Made by a program: the position numbers and the translations under genes | Part shown: one piece after another, positions 37,521 to 48,763 of the stretch | Numbering within the stretch: the stretch's first letter is position 1 | Layout: each line of letters starts with the position of its first letter | Notes under the pieces: model-generated | The model's input: only the letters and a program-made list of their open reading frames with translations | Told to the model about the DNA's origin: nothing | Database searches by the model: none | NCBI RefSeq assembly: GCF_910589235.1 | Contig: NC_060970.1 | Coordinates: 1,329,001-1,393,000, forward strand | Reading direction: 5' to 3' | DNA from: Vespa crabro | Lineage: Eukaryota > Arthropoda > Insecta > Hymenoptera > Vespidae | Length of the DNA: 64,000 nt

Positions 37521-37870
37521 TGGTGATGGCGATGGTGATGGGGGATTGGTTTGGGTTGTATTGGATGTGTATAGACGACTTTGGGGGCTATGATGATGAT
37601 AGTGGTGGAGGTGGTGATGGCGGCGGTGTTTGGGGGTTGTTTGGTTTATTAGGTGTGGGGTTGGTTTAGGGTTCTATTGTAGTTGTTGTGATGGTTGCGG
37701 TGATGGTGATGGTAGTGATGGTATTTTGGGGAGATTGGGTTTTACTGGGTGTGGAGGTGGGTTTGGGAGGTTTGTGATTGTTTTGATGGTGGTGATTATG
37801 GTGGTGGTGGTATTGGTAATGGTAGTGGTGGTAGGAGTGTTTTGTCGTCTCTTTGTTCTTGTCATGGTTT
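37480..37870 (+). repeat. G-rich GGTGAT/GTGGTG imperfect trinucleotide tract
   Basis: About 390 bases are rich in GGT, GAT and TGG triplets on the plus strand, with short runs such as GGTGGTGGTGG. It extends the tail of module Y copy 2, and copy 1 has a shorter equivalent at 34,680-34,800. The Gly/Val-rich open frames here are low-complexity artefacts. Runs of GG could form G-quadruplexes, which is inference. Confidence 0.7.
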
Positions 37871-37899
37871 AGCGAAGCTTTTATTTTTAACCTTCGTTC

Positions 37900-40544
37900 G
37901 CCGTCGGTGACCAATCATAATTGAACTCAAGAGACGAGGATATAGGTACGTATCGAAATGAAGAAGGAAAAAATCAGTAGGAGATACTGAAAATAAAGGG
38001 AAAATAGAAAATATTTTATCGATCTGTTCACAATTCTTTTCATCTTCTATCTTTTGTTGCTCTTTTTCTTTTTTCTTCTTTCAAAAGATCTTTATAGTTT
38101 AAAATATTATCAGATATTAGTTGTATCTAAAAGAAATTCTTTCGTTATTCCTGATTTATTGTAGCGGAATTTTAATGCTCTTTTCCAGTTCGAGAACTCG
38201 AGTACATTTCGACGATTCTATTTAAATAGCACGTTGTATGTTCGACCTTTCGATGCATACGTCTTATGAGCATGTACGTGGCTGTGTCTGTGCAAATGGT
38301 ATTGGTCAGCAATTTCGTTAAATAGCAATATCGTCTACATGTCAGACATTGTTTCATGCTAGAAAAAAAAGAGAGATAAAGAGAGGCAGAAAGAGAAAGA
38401 AAGAAAGGAGAATAAAGAAGATTGAAGAAAAAAAAGTGAGAATGAATCGAGAGGGAGAGGAGAACAGAGGTTATGAGAAAGAAAAGGGTTTGCTTAAACG
38501 GACTTTCATTATTTGAACACAATTTTATAATATAATAACGTTTTCCCTCTACCTCCTCCTCCACCTCGGGTAAACTTTTCGAATTGATCTCTAACGATCA
38601 TCGATTTTTGATCTCTCAGAGAGATCAACAGAGAGATTTCTGATTTCTCGCAAAATATCATATTTTTATTTTTTCTTTCGTCTTTCTTTTTCTTTCTTTC
38701 TTTCCTTTATTCTTTCTTTTTTACTCTTTCCTCAAAGAGATTTCACGGAGGAAAATGGAAGAAAGAGTCGACGTAGGAATGCGGCGAAAATGGTGTTCAT
38801 TTTACAGGAAGTAGATCGAAAATCGGAAAGTGACAAATTTGAACGAAACAGGTACCAGTATATCTTTTAAAGTCATTATCTTGAGAAACAAAACGGAATG
38901 AGGGAAAAAGAAAGAGAAAGAGAGAGAGAGAAGATGATGAGAGAAGGAGTAGGAAGATATAGCGTGAATAGGAATAGCGTCAGTTTCATCAAGGGGTAAA
39001 CTGGCGCACAGATAGGAACATAACATAACTGGCACAATGGTGGAGATGCTGTAGCAAACTATACATATATGGATGAAATTAAGGAAGGTATCTATTGCTG
39101 TCGCAAATCACTCCGCAAAACTGCTGTTAGCCGGTTTCAAACTTTGCAGCAGCAGTCCATTGGAAATGTAACTATCCAATTTGGTAATCACAGCTCGACG
39201 GTATTTTTCTTTACCGTCTTTCTCCTATTTCCCTTCTCATTCTCTCTCACACACATACACACACAGTGTCTGTTTCTCTCTATCTCTCTCATTATCTATC
39301 TATCTATCTATCCATAAATCTATCTATCTATCTATATCTGTCTCTTGCTCTTCCTCGAGAAGTAGTAGTAACAGTTCAATGGGGTGACTTTCAAGAAGGG
39401 TTGGCGGAGAAGCTCGTTCAAAAACGAGGGACGGAGAAGGTAAAAGGACACGGAGGTTGATCCCCAATCAGTTATTAAACAAATATATCGAGTTGTAAAA
39501 TCGATAGAGATGTCCATTAGTAGTGCATTCTTAAAAAGTACTATTTAATGGAGATGAGATACGAACCGATTGAGATGGAGAAAGAAAGACAGGATAATAA
39601 AGAGAGAAAAAGAGAAAGAGAAAAAGAGAGAGAGAGAAATGATAAGATACTCCCCTCTTTCAATATCGGCCTAGTAGAAGAGAAAAGGAGAAAAAATTGA
39701 AACTCTCCCTCTTTCTCCTTCTTCCTTTCCCACCTTCTTACTATACCTTCCTTTCTTAAGGATACCAAATTCAATGACTTCATCATTGATCGACATTTTT
39801 TAATCTCTCCTCATCGTTATAATACGTATCATAATCGAATATCTTTATCCTCATAACTGGTGAATTTAATCTTTTCAATTTGGCAATATGGTGACTTTCT
39901 TCTTTTGGAAGGATCTTTGCTTTGTTAAGAAGGCTCAAATTTATTATCGATGATAACAATCAACAAGATTCACCGTCGACCTTTAAAAAGGCGAAAGAAA
40001 GATAAAAAATTGAAGAAAATAAATATTTAAAAAAATAATAAAAGAATGCCACGGAAATAACTATTCGATATTATGACGTTTATATGTTTGATTAAATATA
40101 TAAACATATTAATGACCACCGACTAGTAAGAAATGTAATTGATAAGTTGTCAAATCGACTACTCCGATCAAACTATCCTCAATCAATGCTTCCTTCCTAG
40201 TACTACCAGCGCGCATCATAGATGTGATGTACCGTACGTATTAGGCGTTATGTACTATCCTATAGCACATACACGGTTTTCCTTTAATTTATGGATTAGA
40301 TCCTGTCCATCACATTCCAACGTAACAAATTTCGAAAGATTTTTCCATTTTCTTCATATCAAATCCTTCCCTCCCCCCCCTCCTTTGTCAGTAAAACATC
40401 TTTTTTCTCAATCTCGAATTGAATTTCTCTGACTGTACCTCTTAGGATTATTAACGGATTAACCGGTTAAACCAGCACATATACACATAATAATAACAAC
40501 CATGCGCATATATGTACGTGTAAGTTTGCGCTACGTTAAGTAAA
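37900..40544. other. AT-rich non-coding stretch with purine and pyrimidine simple repeats
   Basis: I recognise no gene here. Low-complexity blocks are GAGA/GAAA-rich purine runs at 38,360-38,470 and 39,590-39,640, CTTT-rich pyrimidine runs at 38,660-38,735, and CTCT/CTAT repeats at 39,240-39,345. Small open frames are serine/leucine- or lysine/glutamate-rich products of these runs. Confidence 0.6.
39241..39345. repeat. (TCTC)/(ACAC)/(TATC) compound microsatellite
   Basis: A compound simple repeat moves from CTCTCTC through ACACACA to repeated ATCT tetranucleotides, with an interruption TCCATAAATC at about 39,311. Confidence 0.85.
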
Positions 40545-40708
40545 AGTAAGAAATATATATTTAAAAAATTCACTTATTTAAATAAATATTTACATATTTT
40601 AAATATTATTTCAAAAATTATTTACAGATAATAAGACTACGTTCATTTTATTCTAATCTATATCGGACACTTCATTAAATTTTACAATCTTCGTACAAAT
40701 GTGACATG
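40545..40708 (+). repeat. Dispersed repeat module X, copy 2
   Basis: This copy matches 34,108-34,281 over about 165 bp, with small indels and a few substitutions. It ends after GTACAAATGTGACATG; copy 1 has GTACAAATGAGACATG. Module Y does not follow it. Confidence 0.75.
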
Positions 40709-42918
40709 CATGTAGAGGTTTTAGAGAAGATTGAAGATCATCAAGATCATCAGATGAAGAACAATAAACAAATATTAAAACAATTGTAGATTCGCTTAAA
40801 ATTTTCATTGCTTGGTATACGCGTTAAGTATAAAATAAATTTTATTTGAAATGTCGATAAGTTATATTTTGTAGTCGAAGTCGTTGTCTTTATTAAATAT
40901 AATTATAATTTATATTGTCTATGCTTAACAATTTTAATGTGGTTACTACTTGTATCGTTGGCTTCTTATAATGAAAACAAAAACAGTAAACATCGGAGCT
41001 CTCTCAAGATGTGCAAGTATCAAAGTAAAGATTTAAAGTAAATATATTTTTATATTAAACATTTGCTAAATAATTTGTACAATTCTTTCTAACAACAATG
41101 ATATTAGTAATTTAGTTCTTATTTTTCTGTTTCAGAACGTTATTGTAAATGCGCGTAAAGTAATGATAACAAATCTAGTGTTTGTATCGCTAAAATATAC
41201 ATAAATATCTTGAAGTAGAAGCAGTATTCGTTCGTTGCATGTCGCGATTTAAAAGACTTGCATCTACTGCATGCAATGCAATCCATGCGAGTCATTGTTT
41301 GTTAGCGATGTTTTTGCTTTCTTAACAATCGTACAGGCTGTATTTATAAAAAACAGTAGTTTCGCGAAGTAATTTCAGTGATCGTCGAAAAATAACTAAA
41401 GCGTATTAGACATAATGCATCATTGAAGAGGATCTCAACTAATTTCGATGTCTACCTACCTCATATTTAATTAGCTACGAATCAACTAATCGTAACTTTG
41501 ACCTAAATCGTGGAGGAGTGTTTCGGAGCCATTGCAAAACTTTTTAACTAGTAAGTAAATTTTTGAGTTCCTCCGATCATTCAATCATGTCGAGGACGGA
41601 AGGTCTGAATCGGCATGAGTGATTGATTATAATAAATTTGAAGAAGAATGTTGAGAAGAAAATTAATAGATAAAATGTTCAGAAATAAATGAAATCAAAA
41701 AATAAAAATTATTTCTTTCTTTCTCACTTTCTCTTTCTCCATCTCTCTTTTTCTCGTTAAAAGAGAAATAAAATATTGCGATTTACTTAGTTATAGTCGA
41801 ACTTAATGTCAACTAACTTATTGGAGGAAAACAGTTTAATGATTTTTTCGTATTTGCATCGAAGTCCGAATAAAGGAGAATTATATCGCGATAAAAAAGA
41901 AGATATTTTTAAGAAAACGGGATCGAAGTCAACTTCATTTCGAAGCATTAGTGAAAAACTAATAATGTAAGATTCCATAAGTAATTTTTATAATTTCAAT
42001 AAAATATCTTCCCTTTTTTTCTTCTTTTCTTTATTATATTAATATCTTAGAATTCGAATCGATAAAAATGTTTTTATTGGAAATTTTAATGGTGTTACGA
42101 TATTTTTATCATAGACACATACACGCAAACACATGTAAATAGTTATCGATAAGTTATATAAAAAAAAATTTTTTACATCAAAAATCTTCGATATTATTGT
42201 CGCTTCGTTAAGTATCGAAATGCGTGGAAAATTTCGTTTCTTTGTACTGAAATTATTATCTATCGAAATTATCATGAATCATGTTCGGTGTTATCGATAT
42301 TTAACTGTTTGCTGCAAGCTCGTATGTATATGTAATTTTGTCGTATATATACATACGTACATATTCCGTATGTGTATCATTGTCTCTATCGATCATGGCT
42401 CTTTCCTTTCTTGGTATTGTATTCATGTACTCATAGCCGTTGGAGCTACTATAACAATCGTGGTCAAACGAGGATAGAATGATAAAAGATGATCGAGTTG
42501 GAAAACGGCGACGCGGCTTAATATAGAATTCCAATAATAGAGGTAGAACATCGATCTTACCTTAACAATATGTTAAACAAACCGAATTCTTAACGACGAA
42601 ATTAACATAAATGATAATTTGACGGAATTTATATCTTATTCGTTGAAGAATTAACTCCTTTTATCGATTACTTTCTTTATTAATTTTTCTAATCGATACA
42701 AATTTTAATTAATTTCTACGAGTTATTTCTTTTGTACAAATTTTTATTTTCTTTTTTTTCTTTATCTCTTTCTCTGTTTTACACTTTCTTCATACCTTAG
42801 CACTTTGTATCCCTTTTCTATCATTGTTTCATCATCCAGATGAAGATCTTTGAACTTTCTGAATGTCTCTTGATAATCGCCCTTGCTATGATTATCTCAC
42901 CTCTTCTACAATTTATTA

Positions 42919-42920
<2 letters not shown>
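40709..42920. other. AT-rich non-coding stretch, nothing recognised
   Basis: No coding frame, RNA gene or repeat family could be supported in these 2.2 kb. A cluster of ATGCA-type words (GCATGCAATGCAATCC) lies near 41,270. Confidence 0.5.

Positions 42921-42923
<3 letters not shown>

Positions 42924-42968
<45 letters not shown>
42924..42968. repeat. (TC)n dinucleotide microsatellite
   Basis: About 22 uninterrupted CT/TC units on the plus strand. Confidence 0.95.
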
Positions 42969-42970
<2 letters not shown>

Positions 42971-43799
42971 GTATGCAAATATACACGTACATACATACAC
43001 AAATGTAAAGCAGATATAAATGTTGAAGCAAAAACTTCAATCAATTTCGAATATCTTTGTTCTTTTTTAGAGAACTCCGATTTAGAAAACTTCTTTTTAG
43101 AAATAAGTAATAATTTTCTTCGCAGGTGTATATTGATAAAGGATATATGTAAATCAATTGTTATTTTTCATTTTTGCTTGTTTTTTTTATTTTTTTTTTC
43201 TTGTCAGCGGAATTTTATTCCATCTGCGATAATTTCTGATTCTAATTTATTCATCGAATTTGTCGATTTTTATAAATAAGAAAGAAAGATTAATAAGTAA
43301 AAAATGATATTAATCCACTACGTATACATATGTGAATAGATATAAAATTATTAATTCAAAAGATATTCTTTAAAAATTTAATTTAGAGGATCAAACCACA
43401 CAGAGCGCTCGAAAAATGGGCTTATTTCTAAAAATTTATAAACTCAAAAGTATCAAATGAATATTTTTTATTTTTGACTGTATGTTAGTTTATAGTTTAA
43501 ACAATCTCTTTTAGAAAAATTATAGAAAAATATTAATAAATACGAACGCACGTCGTTGACCAAGAGTAGATCTTTGTAATGACCCATATGAAAAAAGAAA
43601 AGATATATTTTCGTATTCGTGAATGTTTTGACTATAAAGTAGCATACGGATTTTTTTATATTGAGAAAAGGGCGGTAAATGAACGAAATACTGTTTTTGC
43701 ACAAAAATTTGACAACAGAAAAATTTATTTTAAAACAACTAATTAATATATCTCAAAAATCTTAAGCTACTTTGTAGATAATGTATCTGAGAGTATTAT
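42969..43799. other. AT-rich non-coding stretch, nothing recognised
   Basis: Only short AT-driven open frames are visible, without recognisable motifs. Confidence 0.5.
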
Positions 43800-44270
43800 G
43801 TTCAATCAGGTAGTTCCCGAAATTTCTTTTCCATAGTCAATACACCGTAAAGCAATGTCTCATTTGCGTCAAGTTCTATCTCCAGAAACAGTTATTCCTA
43901 ATCCTTTTCCCATTTCTGCTCTCAATTTTTGTTCCTCCTTCACAGTATTTTCCATTGACATCTTGTACATACTCTCTGCAACAATATTAATGTGTTGTTA
44001 ATGACGATATCGTAAAATGATTGGTACATCGCTTTCGATAAATCCATAATTCCTCAAAATTTTTCTATTCCTCGTAAACTAATTCCTAACAATTGGAATG
44101 CTAAAATAATTCGTCTGTTTATGTCATAAGCTTTATTTTTTATGAAAGGACTAGAATTGACACTGGTTCATAGAAGTCGCACGAAATCATTAATGTAAAA
44201 CCGAGTTAACGAATGCTTCATTCCATAAATTTCACTTCACCGTTGCATGGCTTACACTTCACAACGTTAC
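43800..44270 (-). pseudogene. Mutator-like transposase-domain relic
   Basis: Read on the minus strand, and with its stops ignored, this stretch gives a protein-like series. First comes a zinc-ligand-like CKPCNGEVKF near 44,250, then LGFTLMISC, then AYDINRRIILAFQLLGISLR followed by GIEKF and IMDL. Next is ESMYKMSMENTVKEEQKLRA, then GKGLGITVSGDRT, and after a TGA and a TGA in place of Trp and a later residue, DIALR. The AY-INRRI, LLG-x-GIEKF and VSGDGTW-RKRG words are ones I associate with a Mutator-like transposase-domain family that is abundant in ants and other arthropods. The first acidic catalytic residue would be the Asp in SGD. At least four stops and one or more frameshifts make it a dead fragment. 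It has no long open frame and so is easily missed. The family name is from memory and should be checked. Confidence 0.7.
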
Positions 44271-44686
44271 TGATTACAGAAAAAACAATAACAAAGTTTA
44301 GAATTCCGTATACATACAAAAGGATACTTCGTATGTATGAAAAAGTGATTTAAGATGAAATTAATACGACCGAATTAAAGGATATTTTTATTACTTAAGT
44401 AAACCTGAATGCCACGATAGATTTTACAAGTTTAAGTTGATTACCAACAATGTATATAAGTTTTTTCATTTCGATTAATTATTGATCGTTCAATAACGTT
44501 CAGTTTTTTAAACAGATTTTGTGATAATCGACAAATTATTTGTGTTAATAAGTATCATAATCTTTCGTGGGCAAATAATATATCAGGAATATTTATTCGT
44601 ATAATTTTTTTTTCACATTAGATTTAAATCATATCTGGAAATATATTTTTAGTTTCCTCCCTCTCTCCCTACCACCATCCCACCCA
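44271..44686. other. AT-rich spacer, nothing recognised
   Basis: No feature could be supported between the Mutator-like relic and the tetranucleotide microsatellite. Confidence 0.5.
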
Positions 44687-44772
<86 letters not shown>

Positions 44773-44798
44773 GTCTATTTGTTTGTTTGTTTGTTTGT
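44687..44798. repeat. (CTAT)n followed by (GTTT)n microsatellite
   Basis: About 20 CTAT/TATC units with a single interruption are followed by about five GTTT units. Confidence 0.95.
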
Positions 44799-44984
44799 CT
44801 CTGAATAGAAACAAAAAACTATAAATCCTTTATTGTTTATTCGATATAATTTCTTATAATTTTCTTAAAAATTTCTCTTTATTTTTTTGCTTCGTATATG
44901 TTGAAGAGCGAACATTAGGATAGAGAATGAAGATCCTGACTTTTGAGAGATGGACCGTTGGTGTATGACGTATTCCATGCATTC

Positions 44985-45560
44985 ATCCATGATGTATTAC
45001 AATGAATATATGAAAGGTCTGGTCGTAAATCAGTGGGAACAAAAAATTCACCTGGTATGCATAGCTGTGTTTCGTAGAACATCTCAGCAAGAGTGACTTG
45101 AAGATTTTTCTTGAAAAAAGTCCTGAGTTCCAGTAAGACATCGGCCTAACCATAGTTTAGGTGGACACATAAGGACTGCTTTAAGTGTCCTGTGTAAATG
45201 TAATGCTGTTTGATTATGGATGGTACGATGTAGTTTGTGTCTTTTTGATTCCAACAATATGATGACATATCCAACAATATGATGACATATCCAGCTGTTG
45301 AAAAGTGCTGTGACGACTGTTTCTGTAATCATGTCATGGATCGGCACTGCTATTGGCCATCTTGAGAAGCGATCAATCATCGTAAGGCAATATGATTATC
45401 CACGGACATTTGGCAGGAATATGATGCCGAGATGTACATGGTTAAATCTTGTGTCTGGAACATCAATATGGTTTGGCTGTAATCTTGTGTGGCGATGAAC
45501 TTTCGATTGTTGACACGCTAGACATTCTCGTGACCATTGTTTAGCATCTTTTGGAATGTC
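44985..45560 (-). pseudogene. E1 integrase region
   Basis: Integrase inserts the cDNA into chromosomes. Visible words on the minus strand are CQQSKVH (the CC end of the zinc-binding domain), the core start MIDRFSRWPIAVPIHDM containing the first catalytic Asp, and a C-terminal IPGEFFVPTDLR. An exact 20-bp tandem duplication (45,251-45,270 repeated at 45,271-45,290) disrupts the core. Further stops occur before and after it. Confidence 0.8.
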
Positions 45561-45859
45561 TGGCCAAATGATTCTCTATTAACAGTTTAGAGATAGTTCG
45601 ACCAACTGGGATGAGCTATATTGTGTATTGAATGCTGCCTTGCGAAGACTGACCGGAATGGAAGATTTGACAATGCCAGATGAAATATCACAGTGTACTC
45701 TAATGCTAGGTTCAACTTCAAATTTGTGTATATTCAGTGAGGATGTGTTTTGTGTGATGTTCCTCAGTTCTTTGTCGTATTGTGCTTGTATGGTTTCTGG
45801 GCTTAACATAAATGGCATCGAAATGACATTAATTCGTGACAGAGCGTCAGGAACAATGT

Positions 45860-46200
45860 TGTCTTTACCTTTTACGTAAGAGATACCTGTGGAAAATTGT
45901 AAAATGAAATCCAATTGTCTCAGCTGTCACTCTAAGGCTTTTTCCAGTTTCTGTTTAAATATATAGGTGAGTGACTTGTGATCAGTTTTAATTTTGAAGT
46001 TTCGCCAGTCGAGAAGATCGTGAAAAAATTTGATGGATGAGTAGATAGCAAGTAGCTCACGATTTTAAGTGCTGTAATTTTGTTCTATGAGAGTTAGTTT
46101 CCTTGAAAAAAACCAAGTGGTTGCCATACTTGATCAATAAGTTGGTCTATTGCCATAGATGAAGCATCTATAGTAAGAGTTAGAGAGAGCGTCTCTAAAG
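45860..46200 (-). pseudogene. E1 RNase H region
   Basis: The minus strand shows TIDASSMAID (first catalytic Asp present), a Glu-containing NRELLAIY-like stretch, KTDHKSLTY-type words and the terminal YVKGKDNIVPDALSRI. Frameshifts separate the pieces. The motif order and spacing match gypsy-type RNase H, which removes the RNA strand during reverse transcription. Confidence 0.75.
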
Positions 46201-46421
46201 GAAATGCCAACAGTGTTACCTCTGATATCTTATGCCTTATGTCAATAAAAGTTTATTCAGTTTCTTCAATCCATTGGATTTTAGTTTTGTCCTTCTTTGA
46301 CTGTTTCAGATAATTATTGAATGGTGTTTTGTGTGTGCTGCTTGTAGAATATTGCATTTATAATAGTTGACAATCCCGAGAAAACGTCTTAATTCTTCTA
46401 CAGTTTCATGTTCTTTATAGT

Positions 46422-46970
46422 TCAGGATTGCATCAACGCGTTTGCTGGTTGGCCCTTTGAATTGATGACATAACCAAGAAATTCTACTTCAGCTCGACTA
46501 AATGTGCATTTGTTGATGTTAATACTGAATGAGTGAGATTTTAGGCGCTCAAAGACAATGTGTAAGTGTTTTTCGTGGTCTTGTTGTTTTTTCGACATGA
46601 CTAGTATGTCATGAATGTAGATGAAAACCAAGTCTAAATCTCGGAAAATAGTGTCCATGTACTGTTGAAATGTCTGAGTTGCATTTTTGAAACCAAATGA
46701 CATTACTAGATATTCATAAAGGCCGCAGGGAGTGATGATAGCCAACTTCTATATGTATTTTGGATGCATTGGTACTTGGTCATAAGCTTTATCAAAATCT
46801 AGCTTAGAGTATATACCGATATCAGGTAGACGAAGAAAGCAGTCTTGAATCATTGGTGGTGTGTAGTAAAGTCTCCACTCATTGTTTTTCTTTTTGACCA
46901 TATGTATGGGACTAATGCAAAGGCTCTTGGAAGGTCTCTTGGAAGATCTCAAAATGCCTTTATGTAGCAA
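46422..46970 (-). pseudogene. E1 reverse transcriptase with YIHD in place of YxDD
   Basis: Two open pieces (46,749-46,970 and 46,422-46,745) cover the polymerase domain. The first has GILRSSKRPSKS, HMVKKKNNEWRL and a motif A-like YSKLDFDKAYDQVP. The second has TPCGLYEYLVMSFGFKNA, TFQQYMDTIF and then FIYIHDILV, where the catalytic box should be Y-x-D-D. The Asp-to-His change removes a metal ligand. It ends with KCTFSRAEVEFLGYVI. The copy is inactive. Confidence 0.88.
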
Positions 46971-47219
46971 TAAATATGTGTTTTTTCTACTGTGGTTTTT
47001 TCTCCAGCGAATTTGCGAGCGTGCGCTGCAGTTGAAGGATCTTTTGTTTCAATATGATGAGCATATTCAGGTTAGGTTTCACTATAGGTTTTGTTATTTC
47101 GATGTATTGTCTAAGTAGTGCGCCTTAAGGTAAAGAGTGTTGCTTAGTGTGGAAACGTTACATTTTTTAGTGGCAAATGCTTTATCCCTTTATGCAGAGA
47201 TTGGTAAGGGGGTCAATAA

Positions 47220-47340
47220 GTCATTGGGTTCTTAAGTCTAGTAATAAGTTGTAATGAGTGATGAAATCAGCTCCAGTTATAGCAGTTTGCATGTCAGCGA
47301 TGATGAAAGTCCATTGGAAACTTCAGCATAGATTTAAATC
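47220..47340 (-). pseudogene. E1 aspartic protease remnant
   Basis: One minus-strand frame reads FIIADMQTAITGADFITHY and then NLLLDLRTQ, matching the C-terminal half of a gypsy retropepsin (IIGADFL-HY block). The matching part of E2 is at 51,543-51,640. The catalytic D-S/T-G half was not found with confidence in E1. Confidence 0.7.
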
Positions 47341-48199
47341 AAAATTAAGTATCTTGTTAAGTATGTTGTTAAGTATGTCTTGTTTGATAAACCGTTTTCT
47401 GGGTATAAAGTGAGGACATATATCTCTAGCTTGCTTATGAGTATATTAACGGGTACGATTCCCTCATTACTAGAAGCTATGAAGGTTCTTGTCACCCACG
47501 ACTCGTTCATTAAGCAGCTTTTGCAATTGTTATTTCTAGAAATGGAAAAACGTGTGAGGATTGCATTCTTTAGTGGGGAGTACTTATTTTTTAATGGTGG
47601 ATGATTCACGATGTCTTAAAGCTGCATGGCAACGTTGAAAAGAAGTATCTTCAAGAGTTAAATGTACTTCAGACATCGTTGGTGATACGATTAGCTGAAA
47701 AATTCTGCAATAGCGAATCAGAGATTAGGACAGCCTACGTTGAATTGTGAAAGTTGAAAGTTAACTGTGTAGACTAGTTAAAAAGTTAACTGATGCAGGA
47801 TTTTGTTGATTAAGGTGTTACTGTGCTAGTGGGCTGGATCATTATTTGGGTTGTTGCGAAGCATTTGTCTGAGATTTTGCTTCATTATCGAAATTATCAT
47901 GACAATCTAGTAGATTGAAGTTCGTATCTTGACGAGTTAGTCGAATTAATTCTGGATGTCTTGTTGAGTCGATCATAGTGTTTCTGGAAATTGCTTTTTA
48001 GGTGGAAGTACTTTGTAGCATCTGTGGCATCTTTTGTTGAGACGTAGTTGGATATAAGTTGTTCAATGAACAACAATGAACAAACACTTCTTCAATGAAC
48101 AACAATGTACAAACACTTATTCAATGAATAACAATGAACAAAACACTTGTTTATGAAGGAGTTATCAATTGTTTTCAATTGTTTTTTCAAGTTATCAAT
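47341..48199 (-). other. E1 gag / leader remnant, with a 30-bp minisatellite
   Basis: By position this should hold gag and the leader. One short word (DATKYFHLK near 48,000) resembles the end of a gag major-homology stretch, but the frame is lost throughout. Three copies of a roughly 30-bp direct repeat, each with TCAATGAACAACAATG or close variants, lie at 48,060-48,150. Confidence 0.4.
48060..48150. repeat. Three-copy 30-bp minisatellite
   Basis: TTCAATGAACAACAATGAAC-type units of about 30-31 bp occur three times in a row, with CAAACACTT shared between the copies. Confidence 0.85.
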
Positions 48200-48446
48200 T
48201 GGTTTTTATGATTATCACTGGATTACTATTCAGATAAAATCAAATAAATTAACCACAAATTTTATTGCTTATAACATTTATTACATTAATTAGTTTTATA
48301 ATTATTATGAATAACTCGCGCGTGAAATGGATGAATTGTGTAGATATTGACTAAGTTGGTAACGAAATTGTTGGGTATGCTGCAAACGGATTTTCGTTAC
48401 ATTATATAGCCTGTAGAAGTGTGACCGAGGCTGCAGTTCCGCTACA
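48200..48446 (-). other. Possible 5' LTR of E1
   Basis: The minus strand begins TGTAGCGGAACTGCAGCC at 48,446. It has a TATATAA box near 48,405 and an AATAAA near 48,265, which together resemble an LTR with promoter and polyadenylation signals. Its outer end lies only 4 bp from the LTR of E2. No second copy exists to prove the boundaries, and no convincing primer-binding site follows it. Confidence 0.35.
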
Positions 48447-48450
48447 AAGG

Positions 48451-48763
48451 TGTGGAATTTTCGTGGACAACACACTATGTAGAAAGAAACTTTGCACATC
48501 AACCATTAATTGTGATATATTTATTCAACTTTGTCAAGTACACAGTATTTTAATCAGACTATCACTTTCAGCAGCTATGAGTCTCAAGAAAAATCAAAGA
48601 AAGAATGAATGATTTCTCTTTTACTCTCGCCATTATTATCGTCTCCTTTGTTTTCGGCATCTTTATTGTCTCTCACTTTGTTTGGTCGGTTTTCCACGTA
48701 TGTGTTGGTGGCGTCGGGGCGTGTTGTGTCTTGCCAGAGGAGGCATAACTGTCGCAACGAGAT
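48451..48763 (-). repeat. E2 3' LTR
   Basis: It starts TGTGG on the plus strand and shares with the other LTR the words ATGTAGAAAGAAACTTTGCA, GTACACAGTA, AGAATCAAAGAAA-like stretches and CGCAACGAGA. The end near 48,763 is fixed only by loss of similarity. The purine-rich TGGAATGGATTTGGAGA just outside it on the minus strand is a plausible polypurine tract. Confidence 0.8.

Larger units (their letters stand above)
44930..48446 (-). mobile_element. E1: degenerate Ty3/gypsy LTR retrotransposon, 3'-truncated
   Basis: A gypsy-type pol can be read in order on the minus strand: aspartic protease remnant (about 47,340-47,220), reverse transcriptase (46,970-46,422), RNase H (about 46,200-45,860) and integrase (about 45,560-44,985). 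Every domain has stops or frameshifts. The protein words are close to E2, so the two are related, and the style (IDRFSRWP integrase start, LRLPGEFF-like integrase end) fits the CsRn1-like branch of gypsy elements. The reading is lost just past the integrase C-terminus, and no 3' LTR is found, so the element is truncated. A possible 5' LTR lies at 48,200-48,446. Confidence 0.85.

Noticed and set aside
37469..37872. Gly/Val- and Trp-rich plus-strand frames and Thr/Pro-rich minus-strand frames
   Set aside because: They are low-complexity products of GGT/GAT repeats.
38360..38470. Purine-rich run that could be read as a charged protein
   Set aside because: GAGA/GAAA simple repeat with no conserved frame.
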